Below, piece by piece: positions 8,152 through 17,174 of a DNA stretch of 64,000 nt. A program made the translations under genes and the position numbers. This DNA is from CAYRLW01 sp964425215 (lineage in GTDB: Bacteria; Spirochaetota; Spirochaetia; Treponematales; Breznakiellaceae), in assembly GCA_964425215.1 (NCBI GenBank), contig CAYRLW010000009.1:17024-81023 (forward strand). Direction: 5' to 3'. Each line of letters begins with the position of its first letter. Position 1 is the first letter of the stretch. The notes beneath the pieces were generated by a model, which saw only the letters and a list, made by a program, of their open reading frames with translations, had not been told where the DNA came from and made no database searches.

Positions 8152-10245
8152 GTCCTTGTTTTTATTTTGCAGAGCCTGCTTAAAGATAGTTCGGGTATCG
8201 ATTTTTTCGTCCACCCCGAAGATGGGTTTTTGGCCTTCGCCGTTTAAACTCCTAAAAAGGGGAACGTCCATATCGGAATAGGCCCAGCTGTTTTCGTTGT
8301 TTACCAGGTTGTCTAAAACCACCACCACCGCCAAGGTATGGTACACCAGGGCGGCGTTGGTTTTTTGTTTTGAGTTTTTGCCCCCCAAAAGGGCGTCCAT
8401 TCGGATAGAAAGGGGGTTGGGAACCTGGAAAATGTAGGGTTCCCAGGGGTTATCGATACCATCGCAGGGGGCTTTTTTTTCAGCTCCCCCCAGTTTGGAT
8501 CCCCGTTCTATACCCGCCGCTACGGCGGTTAAAAGACGGCGAAGTTTTCTCACCTCCGTATACAGGGGGCTGATATCCTGCTTGCGAAAAGGGGGTGCGG
8601 AAACGGATTCAAATTTAAAGAAGGGCAAAAAATATAACCGTTTAATCCAAAGAAGTTCCATTTGAATCCGTTTGGCGTAGGTTGAAAGCCGAGCCTCCGG
8701 TGAACCGTCGATGACCCTGCAGTATTCCGCCAGACGGGGAAGGTATTCTTTTTCCAAAATTCTTTCTATAAAGTCGTGCCAACTGGAGATAATGCTATTC
8801 ATCCCCTCGTCGATTCTTTCGGCTTCGTTTTCTCCCTTCGGCATGGTTCCAAAGGAGACGTACCGGAGCCCGTAAAACAGTTCCTCCAAAATATGGGTAA
8901 GAATTGAGACCTGTAGCATGGGATCCTGGGGCGCGATAAGTTCGTAACCCCGTTTTAAATCAAAAACGTCAAAAAAATAGGGGTACAGATCGGGAAAGTG
9001 ACCTAGCTTATTCCAACCCGCCTGGGGAAATAGGTTTTCCAGGGTCGCTAAGCCCCTGGTCAAGGCCCTATCGACGATGGTCTGCGTACCATCCCTGGTT
9101 TCCACCTTTTCCGTGGCCACAGGTTCTTCTCTGATGTCTTCGGTATTTTCGGATGCCATTTCGGTTTCCCGTTTGGGAGCTTCTTTTTTAGGTTCCGAAG
9201 CGGAAGAGACGGGGACGCTATCGACCGGAGCCGGCAAAACCCGATCCGACTCGGAAACCCCAAGGAACGCCATAATCCGATGCCGGCGGGCGGTAAAAAA
9301 TTCCTCGTAGGAAAACCAGCGGTCCGATACCAACTTGAGAAACAGGGGATACAAGAGGAAGCGGACGCTTTTTTTAATCACCATATACGCGCCAACGGCC
9401 AGGCGAACCGAGTCTTGGTGTTTCTCCTTCGCTTCCGTAGGGTTTTCGCTCTGTACCAGGGAGAGAAGATTTTTATACGATCGATGCAGGTCCGTTTCTG
9501 GATCGATTTTTTCCAAGACAAAAAGGGGCCGATAAATTGCCTTAATGATATCCGCGAAATCGGAAACCTTGGCGTTCCGAGGGTGGGCTTGAATTTTACC
9601 CAGGTCCGAGGTGATTTTTTCTATATTCCAATATCGAATAGCGTCTATCGCGGCAAATCCAAAGGGATCCATTTTTTTAAATCGTTCGTTCCGTTGGGGA
9701 TGGTTTCGAGGGAGTAGGGATCGGGTTATCGTAACGAGGGTTTCGATCCGCTGGTAATACTCGTTCATCCGTCTGCTGACGAAATCGGGGTTAACAAAGT
9801 CCGGAGGTTCACCGAAGATGGACAACATGGAATAGAGGACCTGGGTGGGATTTTTTATTTCAAACTCCACCTGGGCGGCGTACCGATCCATTTTTAACCG
9901 TTCCCGGTACGATGGCTTAAGGGGGACCGACAGGTCGTCTCCCGGGTCTAGAATCGTGGTTCGCTTGATTTTTTTTGGCCGTTCCCCTTCCTGGGGACGA
10001 ATCTCCACCCGGTGGGTGGGGGCTGTTTTTTTTAAACCGGGCCGGTCCAGGCTGACCTCCACCGTTTCGTGGCGGTGTCTAGGCTTTTTAACCGTTTCGG
10101 GGGGGAGGCTCGTTTTTTCGATCCCCACTTCACCCCCCAAAACTTGGGCCATCCGGCGAGCCTCGTCGGGATCGATATCCCCCAGTTTTTTCCGTACCTC
10201 GTCCAATTCCCCCGGTTTGTAGATCGCCTTTACTCTTTTTGCCAT
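8134..10245 (-). CDS. conserved hypothetical protein, 703 aa, family not recognised
   Basis: I do not recognise a characterised family. The protein has no signal peptide or clear membrane segment and looks cytoplasmic. The first 120 residues are rich in Lys, Arg and Pro (KKIKRTTILDPGDDLSVPL), suggesting a flexible basic region. A mostly helical section follows, then an acidic Pro/Ser/Glu linker near residues 345-390, and a second helical half (ATLENLFPQAGWNKLGHFPDLYPYF). The last codons and stop lie inside a repeat element. It is the third gene of a leftward operon, 2 bp after the DUF2804 gene. It resembles the large lineage-specific proteins of treponemes, but this is an impression only. Confidence 0.6.
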   Translation of the reverse strand: MAKRVKAIYKPGELDEVRKKLGDIDPDEARRMAQVLGGEVGIEKTSLPPETVKKPRHRHETVEVSLDRPGLKKTAPTHRVEIRPQEGERPKKIKRTTILDPGDDLSVPLKPSYRERLKMDRYAAQVEFEIKNPTQVLYSMLSIFGEPPDFVNPDFVSRRMNEYYQRIETLVTITRSLLPRNHPQRNERFKKMDPFGFAAIDAIRYWNIEKITSDLGKIQAHPRNAKVSDFADIIKAIYRPLFVLEKIDPETDLHRSYKNLLSLVQSENPTEAKEKHQDSVRLAVGAYMVIKKSVRFLLYPLFLKLVSDRWFSYEEFFTARRHRIMAFLGVSESDRVLPAPVDSVPVSSASEPKKEAPKRETEMASENTEDIREEPVATEKVETRDGTQTIVDRALTRGLATLENLFPQAGWNKLGHFPDLYPYFFDVFDLKRGYELIAPQDPMLQVSILTHILEELFYGLRYVSFGTMPKGENEAERIDEGMNSIISSWHDFIERILEKEYLPRLAEYCRVIDGSPEARLSTYAKRIQMELLWIKRLYFLPFFKFESVSAPPFRKQDISPLYTEVRKLRRLLTAVAAGIERGSKLGGAEKKAPCDGIDNPWEPYIFQVPNPLSIRMDALLGGKNSKQKTNAALVYHTLAVVVVLDNLVNNENSWAYSDMDVPLFRSLNGEGQKPIFGVDEKIDTRTIFKQALQNKNKDGPFKS

Positions 10246-10247
10246 AC

Positions 10248-11297
10248 CTATACCCGTAGATAAATTTGTTCCCCAAACCCCGTTAGATTGTGGATAGCGA
10301 TTCTTTCTCCCTCCGACGTCAGGAGCATGCCGTTAAAATATCCCAGGGGGGCAAAGTACTCACTGCGGGTAAGGAGAAAATCAAAGGAAAAATGGGCCGG
10401 TTCCCGGGGCGTAAAGGTCAAATCCACCATTCCCTCCAGGTCTTGAATGATCCAGTTGCCCTCGGGCCCTTCGGGCATGGTGATTTTTACCGGCGGAAGG
10501 GGGGTAGGACGACCGTCCAACCAAAGACCGTTTTCGTTATTTTTAAAGGTATCCTTGGCTTGGTTTTCCGCGATGCTAAAACCAAAGGAACGGTTGGAAG
10601 GGTCAAACCCAAAACCGGTACACCAGATGTTCCTCATTCGATAGGGGTAAAACCCTTTATAGTCAAAGACAAACCCCGACGTGTTTTCTGGATTAAAGGA
10701 AACGTGGCGTCCGCCAAAAACCATATCCCCCCGAACCGGGGCCATTACCTTAAACGAGTACATACATCGCTGATCCGAAAAGGGAAGACAGGTTACCAGG
10801 GGGCTCGCTTTAGACCTGCTTAGATCCAGCTCCACGTGGGCGGTAAAAGAAGGCCGTTTTCGCGTGGGTTCCACGTCCAAATCCAGTTCGACGATGTCCG
10901 CGTCTAGCCAGTCGTGGATACGAAAATAAAAACCGTAGCTTCGGCTGGTTACCGCGGAATTGTACAAACTTCGGGGGAGATGCCAGGACCCCAAGGGGAG
11001 GGATTTTCGGAATATCAATTTTTCTTTGGTTTCCTTATCCCAAAGAAAAACCTGGGCAATCCGATAAAATTTTTCGTTGGTCAACGCCGCTACCAGGTAG
11101 TATCGATCGTCTTGAATTTGAAAGGATTGCCACTCTTTAATCCGATAATTTCGCATCCATTTAGGAAGGGGAAAGCGGTAGGGGCGATGAATAGATAACA
11201 GATCCACATCGTCAAAGGCCCGGGTCCAGGTTCCAAAAATGGGACTCCCCTTCTCGATGGGGCTGGGCTTGGAACTTTGCAGGTCCCGCTGGTACAT
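10248..11297 (-). CDS. DUF2804 family protein
   Basis: A 349-aa protein matching DUF2804 in its alternating beta-strand pattern and sequences such as PFGTWTRAFDDVDLLSIHRPYRFPLPKWMR (short forms: GTWTRAFDDVDLL, PLPKWMRNYRIKEW), WCTGFGFDPSNRSFGFS and NENGLWLDG. The family is probably an all-beta sandwich like other lipocalin-like or glycan-binding proteins. No catalytic function is known and no signal peptide is seen. The start ATG overlaps the stop of the upstream dehydrogenase by 1 bp (TGATG), indicating translational coupling. The gene ends 2 bp before the 703-aa gene. Confidence 0.75.
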   Translation of the reverse strand: MYQRDLQSSKPSPIEKGSPIFGTWTRAFDDVDLLSIHRPYRFPLPKWMRNYRIKEWQSFQIQDDRYYLVAALTNEKFYRIAQVFLWDKETKEKLIFRKSLPLGSWHLPRSLYNSAVTSRSYGFYFRIHDWLDADIVELDLDVEPTRKRPSFTAHVELDLSRSKASPLVTCLPFSDQRCMYSFKVMAPVRGDMVFGGRHVSFNPENTSGFVFDYKGFYPYRMRNIWCTGFGFDPSNRSFGFSIAENQAKDTFKNNENGLWLDGRPTPLPPVKITMPEGPEGNWIIQDLEGMVDLTFTPREPAHFSFDFLLTRSEYFAPLGYFNGMLLTSEGERIAIHNLTGFGEQIYLRV

Positions 11298-12262
11298 CAG
11301 GCCCTTTCCAATGCGTACAAAAGGAAGATGGCCTGGGTACCCAGGTCCGCGCCGGTGGTCGCTTCCGGAGGGATAGCCGCCTTGGTCATGGTATGGGGGG
11401 AAAGCTGGGCCACCGCCTTCTCTGCGGCCCGTTCCAGGGCCGATCTATCCATGGCCGCCAGGGTTTGGTACATTTTATGCGCCATTTCCAACCCCGGCAA
11501 GCGGAGGGAAAGTTCCTTGGCCGAATCCAGGGCTATGCCCATGTCTTTGATGAAATGCTTGATATAAAACCCCGGGGACACGTTTCCGTCCAGCATCCGG
11601 GGGACCAAATTGGAAAGGGACCAACTGCCCGCGGCTCCGCTTTCTATGCTCTTGAGCATGGTTCGGGGATTCAGTCCCGCGGCGTTCCCGTATACCAGGG
11701 CTTCGCTTACGGCCAGCATGGTGGACGCGATTACGATTTGGTTAGCCATTTTGCAGTACTGTCCCGCCCCGTTTTTACCCTGGAGGACCACGTTTTTCCC
11801 CATCTTTAAAAGGATAGGGAGGGCCCGTTCAAAAGCCCCTTCCTCGCCCCCAACCATAATGCTGAGGGTGCCGTTTTTTGCCCCCAGGTCTCCGCCTGAT
11901 ACGGGGGCATCCAGCGCCGACAGTCCCCGTTCTTTAGCGATTTCGCCGATTTTTTGGGCTAAGCGGGGACTCGAGGTGGTCATATCGATGAGCAGGGCGC
12001 CTTTTTTTGCGGATTCCACGATTCCCCGGTGACCCAGGTAAATCTCTTCCACATCCTTGGGGTACCCCACGATGGTGATAACCCCATCGGCATCCCGAAC
12101 CGCCTGCTCCGGGCTATCGGCCCACAAAGCACCCCGTTCCAAGAGGTCCGCCGCTTTCTGTTTGGTTCTATTGTACACCGTAAGTTTATAGCCGGCGGTT
12201 AAAAGATGGTTAGCCATGCTTTTGCCCATGACTCCCGTACCGATAAACGCGATCTTTTCCAT
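11297..12262 (-). CDS. beta-hydroxyacid dehydrogenase (3-hydroxyisobutyrate dehydrogenase family)
   Basis: About 321 aa. The Rossmann motif GTGVMGKSMANHL starts at residue 7. The substrate-loop signature DAPVSGGDLGAKNGTLSIMVGG is present as DAPVSGGDLGAKNGT, and the catalytic Lys lies in GAGQYCKMANQ. The family reduces or oxidises 3-hydroxyisobutyrate, tartronate semialdehyde or related acids; the substrate is undetermined. I chose the ATG at 12262 because the Rossmann strand follows at once; upstream codons would add an unrelated 20-residue tail. A TATACT box ends 7 nt before this ATG, with no clear -35, so a leaderless start is possible. First gene of the operon with DUF2804 and the 703-aa protein. 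Confidence 0.88.
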   Translation of the reverse strand: MEKIAFIGTGVMGKSMANHLLTAGYKLTVYNRTKQKAADLLERGALWADSPEQAVRDADGVITIVGYPKDVEEIYLGHRGIVESAKKGALLIDMTTSSPRLAQKIGEIAKERGLSALDAPVSGGDLGAKNGTLSIMVGGEEGAFERALPILLKMGKNVVLQGKNGAGQYCKMANQIVIASTMLAVSEALVYGNAAGLNPRTMLKSIESGAAGSWSLSNLVPRMLDGNVSPGFYIKHFIKDMGIALDSAKELSLRLPGLEMAHKMYQTLAAMDRSALERAAEKAVAQLSPHTMTKAAIPPEATTGADLGTQAIFLLYALERA

Positions 12263-12297
12263 GGGTTTTAGTATACACCTTAAAGAAAAAATAGTGT

Positions 12298-13719
12298 ATG
12301 GTAAAAGGTATGGCAATAACATTATATTCCCTCGGCGCGGCCGAGGAAGTGACGGGTTCCAAACACGTTTTGGAGGTGGACGGGCGATCCTATATGGTCG
12401 ATTGCGGAGCGTTTCAGGGGAAACGGGCCGAAGCGGATCGCAAAAACAGGGAATTCGGTATCGAAAGCGATCGTATCGAATCGGTAGTCCTTACCCATGG
12501 CCATTTTGACCATTGCGGGCTCTTGCCTCTGCTCCCCAAGCGGGGGTATCGGGGAAATATATATTCCACCCCGGCGACCAGGGATATTGCGGGGCTGGTA
12601 ATGATGGATTCCGCCCGGATTCAGGCTCGGGACGCGGAATATTTACAAAAACAAGCGGTAAAAAAGGGCGAACAGTTTGATTGGAAGCCCCTATACGAAG
12701 AGCAGGACGTGGTTAAAGCGTCGGGACAGATGATTTCCGTATCCTACCATCGGCCGATTTGGATTGGCGAGGGGGTTTCCTTAGAGTTTTACGACGCGGG
12801 TCATATTTTAGGGTCCGCCATGGCCCTTATTACGGTTAAACAGAATGGCCAGGAGACCAAAATAGCCTTTACGGGGGACTTGGGCCGTAAAAATAAGCCC
12901 ATAATCCGGGACCCGGAAATCGTTCCCGCTCCGGATTATTTGGTTTTGGAGAGTACCTACGGGGATAGACAGCACGATTCATCCGACGACGCCATGGCCC
13001 GCTTGGCCGACGCGGTGAACCGGACTGTAAAGAATCGGGGTAAAATTTTAATCCCCGCCTTTGCGGTGGAGCGGACCCAGGAACTGGTCTACTACTTCCA
13101 CCTGCTGGTGGATAAGGGGCTTATTCCTGCCATTCCTATCTACATGGATTCTCCCATGGCCACCAACGCGACCACGATCTTCCAACTGCACCCGGAATGT
13201 TACGACCAGGAGACCTACGACGCCTTTACCAAGCACCACGCCAATCCCTTTGGCTTTAACTCCCTCCACTTTACCTCCAGCGTGGAAGAGTCCAAGGCCC
13301 TCAACGAGCTTAAGGGCCCTGCGGTCATCATTTCCGCCGATGGTATGTGCGAAGCCGGGAGAATTCAGCATCATTTGATCCAACACATCGGGGACCCGGA
13401 TACCACGATTCTTATCGTGGGGTATATGGCGGAAAACACCCTAGGCCGACGGATTAAGGATCGGGAAAAGGAAGTAAAAATACACGGGCAATGGTTCCCG
13501 GTCCGTGCCCAGGTGGAGTCCATAGAAGCCTTCAGTGCCCACGCGGATTATGTGGAGGCCACCGAATGGCTCGATTCCTTGGACACGTCCCGTCTAAAAA
13601 AGATATTTATGGTCCACGGTGAAAAGGACGCCCAAAGGGCCTTTAAGCAGTACCTGGCGGATCGGGGCTACACAAACGTGGAGGTGGTAAAGTACGGCGC
13701 CACCTATACCTTGGAGTGA
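12298..13719 (+). CDS. metallo-beta-lactamase/beta-CASP RNA-processing exonuclease-like protein
   Basis: A 473-aa protein of the CPSF/YSH1-like beta-CASP group of RNases. It begins LGAAEEVTGSKH, the usual opening of bacterial members. The metal-binding HGHFDHCG is near residue 66; later motifs are GHILGSAM, FTGDLGR, LESTYGD, the beta-CASP segment IPAFAVERTQEL, ISADGMCEAGR and the C-terminal MVHGEKDA. It probably cuts or trims RNA in the cytoplasm using two zinc ions. The start could be ATG 12298 or ATG 12310 (MAITLYSLG); the second fits family alignments slightly better. It is divergent from the dehydrogenase operon by 35 bp and overlaps rlmB by 4 bp, placing two RNA-acting proteins in one transcript. 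Confidence 0.9.
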   Translation: MVKGMAITLYSLGAAEEVTGSKHVLEVDGRSYMVDCGAFQGKRAEADRKNREFGIESDRIESVVLTHGHFDHCGLLPLLPKRGYRGNIYSTPATRDIAGLVMMDSARIQARDAEYLQKQAVKKGEQFDWKPLYEEQDVVKASGQMISVSYHRPIWIGEGVSLEFYDAGHILGSAMALITVKQNGQETKIAFTGDLGRKNKPIIRDPEIVPAPDYLVLESTYGDRQHDSSDDAMARLADAVNRTVKNRGKILIPAFAVERTQELVYYFHLLVDKGLIPAIPIYMDSPMATNATTIFQLHPECYDQETYDAFTKHHANPFGFNSLHFTSSVEESKALNELKGPAVIISADGMCEAGRIQHHLIQHIGDPDTTILIVGYMAENTLGRRIKDREKEVKIHGQWFPVRAQVESIEAFSAHADYVEATEWLDSLDTSRLKKIFMVHGEKDAQRAFKQYLADRGYTNVEVVKYGATYTLE

Positions 13720-14441
13720 CCGTGGCGTACATAACAGGATTCCATGCGATCGAGGAAATGATAAAATCGGGCAAGGCCCAGGGGCCCCTGTTGGTTGCCA
13801 ACGCGGGACCCCGGGCCCGGTCCATCATGTCCCTGGCGGTGGACCATAAAATTAGAACCGATCGGGTGGGGGAACACGAGTTGGACCGCCTGGCCCCGGA
13901 CCATCGGGGCATAGCCCTTTTTGTCGAATCCAAGGGACCGGTCAACGAAATTACGGTGGAACAATTTCTGGAAGATTTGGACAAAGACTCGGATGCCCTG
14001 GTCGTACTGTTGGACGGTATCACGGATCCGCACAACTACGGGGCCATACTCCGGTCCTGCGATCAGTTTGGGGTGAACCTGGTGGTGGTGGGAAACCGTC
14101 GTTCGGCCAAGGACGCGGAAGTGGTGTCCAAAACCAGCGCTGGCGCCGCGGCGTGGGTGCCCATAGCCGGGGTTTCCAACCTGACCAGGGCGGCGGAACA
14201 GCTTAAAGAGGCGGGGTTTTGGCTCTACGGGGCCGATATGGCGGGAATACCAGTGTACGAGGTGGACCTAAAGGGTCGGACTGCCATGATTTTAGGAAGC
14301 GAGGGTTCGGGTCTTTCGCGGCTCCTGCGGGAAACCTGCGACGCCATGATCGCCATCCCCTCTAGGGGTCGTATCGATTCGTTAAACGTATCCGTGGCCG
14401 CGGGGGTCTTGCTGTACGAAGCCCTGCGACAACGGAACTAA
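13716..14441 (+). CDS. rlmB: TrmH/RlmB-type RNA 2'-O-methyltransferase
   Basis: A 241-aa SPOUT methyltransferase. The SpoU motifs are LLDGITDPHNYGAILRSCD (motif 1, catalytic Asn and Arg), MILGSEGSGLSR (motif 2) and IPSRGRIDSLNVSVAAGVLL (motif 3, with the AdoMet knot loop). The N-terminal substrate-binding domain (ITGFHAIEEMIKSGKAQGPL) is the type found in RlmB, which methylates G2251 of 23S rRNA; a tRNA target cannot be excluded. It starts at GTG 13716, overlapping the upstream stop (GTGA), or GTG 13722. Coupling to the beta-CASP protein suggests a shared role in rRNA maturation, by inference. Confidence 0.88.
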   Translation: MTVAYITGFHAIEEMIKSGKAQGPLLVANAGPRARSIMSLAVDHKIRTDRVGEHELDRLAPDHRGIALFVESKGPVNEITVEQFLEDLDKDSDALVVLLDGITDPHNYGAILRSCDQFGVNLVVVGNRRSAKDAEVVSKTSAGAAAWVPIAGVSNLTRAAEQLKEAGFWLYGADMAGIPVYEVDLKGRTAMILGSEGSGLSRLLRETCDAMIAIPSRGRIDSLNVSVAAGVLLYEALRQRN

Positions 14442-14454
14442 TAGCGTTACAATC

Positions 14455-14751
14455 CTAAATTTGGTTCTCCGGTGCAGCTTCGGCCGGAGAATCGTCTTCC
14501 TCTTCGGAATTTTCCCCTTCCTCGTCTTCCACCGTTTCGCCCCGGGCAATCGCCTCCCGGCGCAGTTTCTTTTTTAGTTCCTTTTCTTCTTTCTTCTTTT
14601 TTCTATCCAGCTCTTTCCGTCGTTTCTCCGCGTTATAGTTTGGTTTCAATAGGTCCTTCTTGTAAAAATCGAATAAAACCACTATACACGAATATAAAAT
14701 AAATGTCTGTATAACCCAAGGCTCCATCGAAAGGGGTATACTTTTAAACAA
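14455..14751 (-). CDS. small single-pass membrane protein with charged tail
   Basis: Up to 98 aa, no family recognised. Residues 9-27 (MEPWVIQTFILYSCIVVLF) form one hydrophobic segment. A long strongly basic coiled-coil-like stretch of Lys/Glu repeats follows, with a Glu-rich acidic C-terminus. The start is uncertain: TTG 14751 has AAGGGG upstream, while the ATG at 14727 begins exactly at the membrane segment. It is convergent with rlmB, 13 bp away. The charged tail would face the cytoplasm and might contact RNA or ribosomes, but that is speculation. Confidence 0.55.
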   Translation of the reverse strand: MFKSIPLSMEPWVIQTFILYSCIVVLFDFYKKDLLKPNYNAEKRRKELDRKKKKEEKELKKKLRREAIARGETVEDEEGENSEEEDDSPAEAAPENQI

Positions 14752-14908
14752 CCGTACCCCTTAGTACATTTATACTACGAATAATTCACCATGGCGGGAC
14801 AAAAGTCACTTCCGGGATCGCGAAGGGGGGCGTATTGTAAAAGACACACGCAGGGGCGTTATGCCCGCTGTAATCTACGTTGACCTATCTCAGAAGGAGG
14901 CATAGGGT

Positions 14909-16138
14909 ATGAAAAAGTCGCTCGCCGTTTTGGCCGCGCTCTCGATCGCCGCAGCCGCATTCGCGTCGGGCTCCAACGAATTGGTTATCAATTCGTACAT
15001 GTCCGATCAAGCGCCGAAGGATGTATTTCAAAAATTGGTGGATGATTTCCAGAAGAAAAATCCCGACATTAAGGTGACGGTTAATACGACCGCCCACGAA
15101 CAGTTCAAAACCCTGCTCCCCAGCTGGCTTACCTCCAAACAGGCTCCCGATGTGGTGACCTGGTTCGCCGGCTACCGGATGCAAGCCTTTGCCGAAAAGG
15201 GGCTTTTGGAACCGATTAACGACGTATTCCCCGGCGGTTCCTTCGAGTCCGAGTTCCCCGCCGCGTTTAAATCTTCCGCCAGCTACAACGGGAACGTGTA
15301 TTTTATGCCCCAAAGCTGGTACTGGTGGGCGGTGTACTACAACAAGGACGTTTTTGCCAAGCTGAACCTTTCTATTCCCAAGACCGCCGATGAATTCCTG
15401 GCGGTATGCGACAAACTTAAAGCCGCAGGCATCGATCCTATCGCCATTGGGGCCAAGGACACCTGGACCGCCGGCGGTTGGTTTGACTACATGGACAGCG
15501 CGGTTAACGGCGGGGATTTCCACGTTAAGCTGACCAAGGGTGATGTGGCCTACACCGACCCGGCGGTTAAAAAGAGCTTTGGCTATATCGCCGAGCTGGC
15601 CCGCCGCGGGTACTTTATGCCCAACGCTTCCAGCTATTCCTGGCAAGAAGCGGCTAACGTTCTTTTCCAGGGCAAGGCTGGGATGTACCTGATGGGTCAA
15701 TTCATCAAAGACGTGGCTCCCGCGGACGTTAAGGATAAGATCGATTTCTTCAAATTCCCCGTGTTTGAAGGCCGGACCGACTACTCCGTGGATACCCCCA
15801 CCGACGGCTTTATGATTCCCAAGAACGCGAAGAATAAAGCGGCCGCCAAGAAATTTATGGCCTACCTTGCCACCGCCGAAGCCCAGGAAATGTTCTGCAA
15901 ACCCCTGGGACGCTTAGCGGCCAACAAAAAAGTGCCCGTGCCGAACGCTGACGCCCAGCGGGGTCTGGACATGGTTCTCGGCGCCAAGACCGCCATGCAG
16001 TTCTACGACCGGGACGCTCCGGAAGAAATGGCCGCCAAGGGCATGAACGCCATTGTGGACCTTATTTCTAACCCCGGTCAGATTGATACTATTCTTACCA
16101 ACCTGGACAAAGAACGGGTTCGGATCTACGCGAAGTAA
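14909..16138 (+). CDS. ABC sugar transporter, extracellular substrate-binding protein (family 1, CUT1)
   Basis: A 409-aa periplasmic binding protein with a cleavable signal peptide (MKKSLAVLAALSIAAAAFAS) and no lipobox Cys. The mature start ELVINSYMSDQ, the repeated LLPSWLTSKQAPDVVTWFAG type segment (KQAPDVVTWFAGYRMQAF) and KAAAKKFMAYLATAEAQE are typical of family-1 oligosaccharide or polyol binders. The many Trp/Tyr residues (QSWYWWAVYYNKDVF) would stack on sugar. SD AAGGAGG precedes the ATG. Two permeases follow after a strong hairpin. No ATPase gene is adjacent, so an MsmK-type shared ATPase elsewhere is expected. Confidence 0.92.
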   Translation: MKKSLAVLAALSIAAAAFASGSNELVINSYMSDQAPKDVFQKLVDDFQKKNPDIKVTVNTTAHEQFKTLLPSWLTSKQAPDVVTWFAGYRMQAFAEKGLLEPINDVFPGGSFESEFPAAFKSSASYNGNVYFMPQSWYWWAVYYNKDVFAKLNLSIPKTADEFLAVCDKLKAAGIDPIAIGAKDTWTAGGWFDYMDSAVNGGDFHVKLTKGDVAYTDPAVKKSFGYIAELARRGYFMPNASSYSWQEAANVLFQGKAGMYLMGQFIKDVAPADVKDKIDFFKFPVFEGRTDYSVDTPTDGFMIPKNAKNKAAAKKFMAYLATAEAQEMFCKPLGRLAANKKVPVPNADAQRGLDMVLGAKTAMQFYDRDAPEEMAAKGMNAIVDLISNPGQIDTILTNLDKERVRIYAK

Positions 16139-16150
16139 AAAATTATAGCC

Positions 16151-16177
16151 AGCGCAAAACCCACCGGGTTTTGCGCT
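16151..16177. terminator. intercistronic hairpin after the sugar-binding protein gene
   Basis: A perfect 12-bp stem (arms AGCGCAAAACCC and GGGTTTTGCGCT) with a 3-nt loop, 13 nt after the stop codon. There is no T-run, so it is more likely an mRNA-stabilising or partial-termination hairpin that raises binding-protein expression above permease expression. The arm is related to the hairpin after the second binding-protein gene at 29.7 kb. Confidence 0.75.
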
Positions 16178-16280
16178 GATGGCCCTAGAAAAATACCGCC
16201 ATGGGGTCTTGCGAAGAGGATCGTTTTCGCAGGAAATCCCACGCGGTTTAGGGTAATTTCCCATTCCGAGGAGCGGCTTG

Positions 16281-17165
16281 ATGACCGTCAAACTTACAAA
16301 AAACACCCTGTTACCCTGGGCATTTCTGGCGCTTCCGCTGACGATGTACGTTATCTGGGTCATCTTCCCGGTTCTTCAGAGTCTGTTGTTCAGCATGACC
16401 TACAGGGATACGATCATGTACGGCCGGAAATTTATCGGTTTTGGCAACTTTGTCCGCCTTGTGCAGGATCCCCAGTTTCATCTGGCCTTATGGAATAACT
16501 TTATATGGCTTATCGCTTTTGTGGGCATTCCCATTCCCCTGGGTTTGGGCGTGGCGATGCTTTTTAACCAAGAATACGGTGGGGCTCGGCTTTACAAGAC
16601 CCTTTTTTATATACCCATGACCCTTTCGTTCGCCGTAATCGGCACCATTTGGGCCTGGATTTATCACCCCGATTTTGGGGTATTGAACACCCTTCTGCGG
16701 GCGGTAGGTTTACAACAATACGCGGTCCAATGGCTGGGGGATAAACGGTATATGACCCTGGCCCTCGTGGTGGTGGGAATTTGGAGGCAGGTTCCCTACG
16801 TGATGATCCTCTATTTGGCGGGTTTGAAAAACGTGCCGGAAGAATTGGTAGAGGCGGCTACGGTGGACGGGGCTAACTGGGGACAGCGGTTTCGTCACGT
16901 GATTATCCCCATGCTGGCGCCGGCGACGGTGGTAGCGGTGACCATTTCTATTATCGATTCGTTGCGGTCCTTCGATATCGTTTACGTGATGACCAACACA
17001 AAAGCCCGGGCGGCGGAGGTGTTGGCCAGCTACATGTACTCGTCGGCCTTTGCGTACCAGGACTATGGATACGGGTCGGCTATCGCGGTGGTACAATTTT
17101 TAATTACCTTCGCCTTTATCGTGGTATACGTATCCAATACCCTGAAAAATGAATTACAACGGTAG
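16281..17165 (+). CDS. ABC sugar transporter permease, MalF-like (CUT1)
   Basis: About 294 aa with six membrane segments, the first at residues 12-33 (LPWAFLALPLTMYVIWVIFPV). The EAA loop that contacts the ATPase is EELVEAATVDGANWGQRFRHVIIPML, seen as EAATVDGANWGQRFRHVI. This is the first of two permease subunits that pair in the membrane. I use the ATG at 16281 with SD GAGGAG 8 nt upstream rather than the adjoining TTG. The next permease starts 9 bp after the stop. Confidence 0.92.
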   Translation: MTVKLTKNTLLPWAFLALPLTMYVIWVIFPVLQSLLFSMTYRDTIMYGRKFIGFGNFVRLVQDPQFHLALWNNFIWLIAFVGIPIPLGLGVAMLFNQEYGGARLYKTLFYIPMTLSFAVIGTIWAWIYHPDFGVLNTLLRAVGLQQYAVQWLGDKRYMTLALVVVGIWRQVPYVMILYLAGLKNVPEELVEAATVDGANWGQRFRHVIIPMLAPATVVAVTISIIDSLRSFDIVYVMTNTKARAAEVLASYMYSSAFAYQDYGYGSAIAVVQFLITFAFIVVYVSNTLKNELQR

Positions 17166-17174
17166 GGGGACGCG

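Noticed and set aside
14752..14908. tRNA or small RNA gene before the sugar-binding protein gene
   Set aside because: A GGGC/GCCC hairpin is present but no cloverleaf or known RNA motif; it is probably part of the leader.
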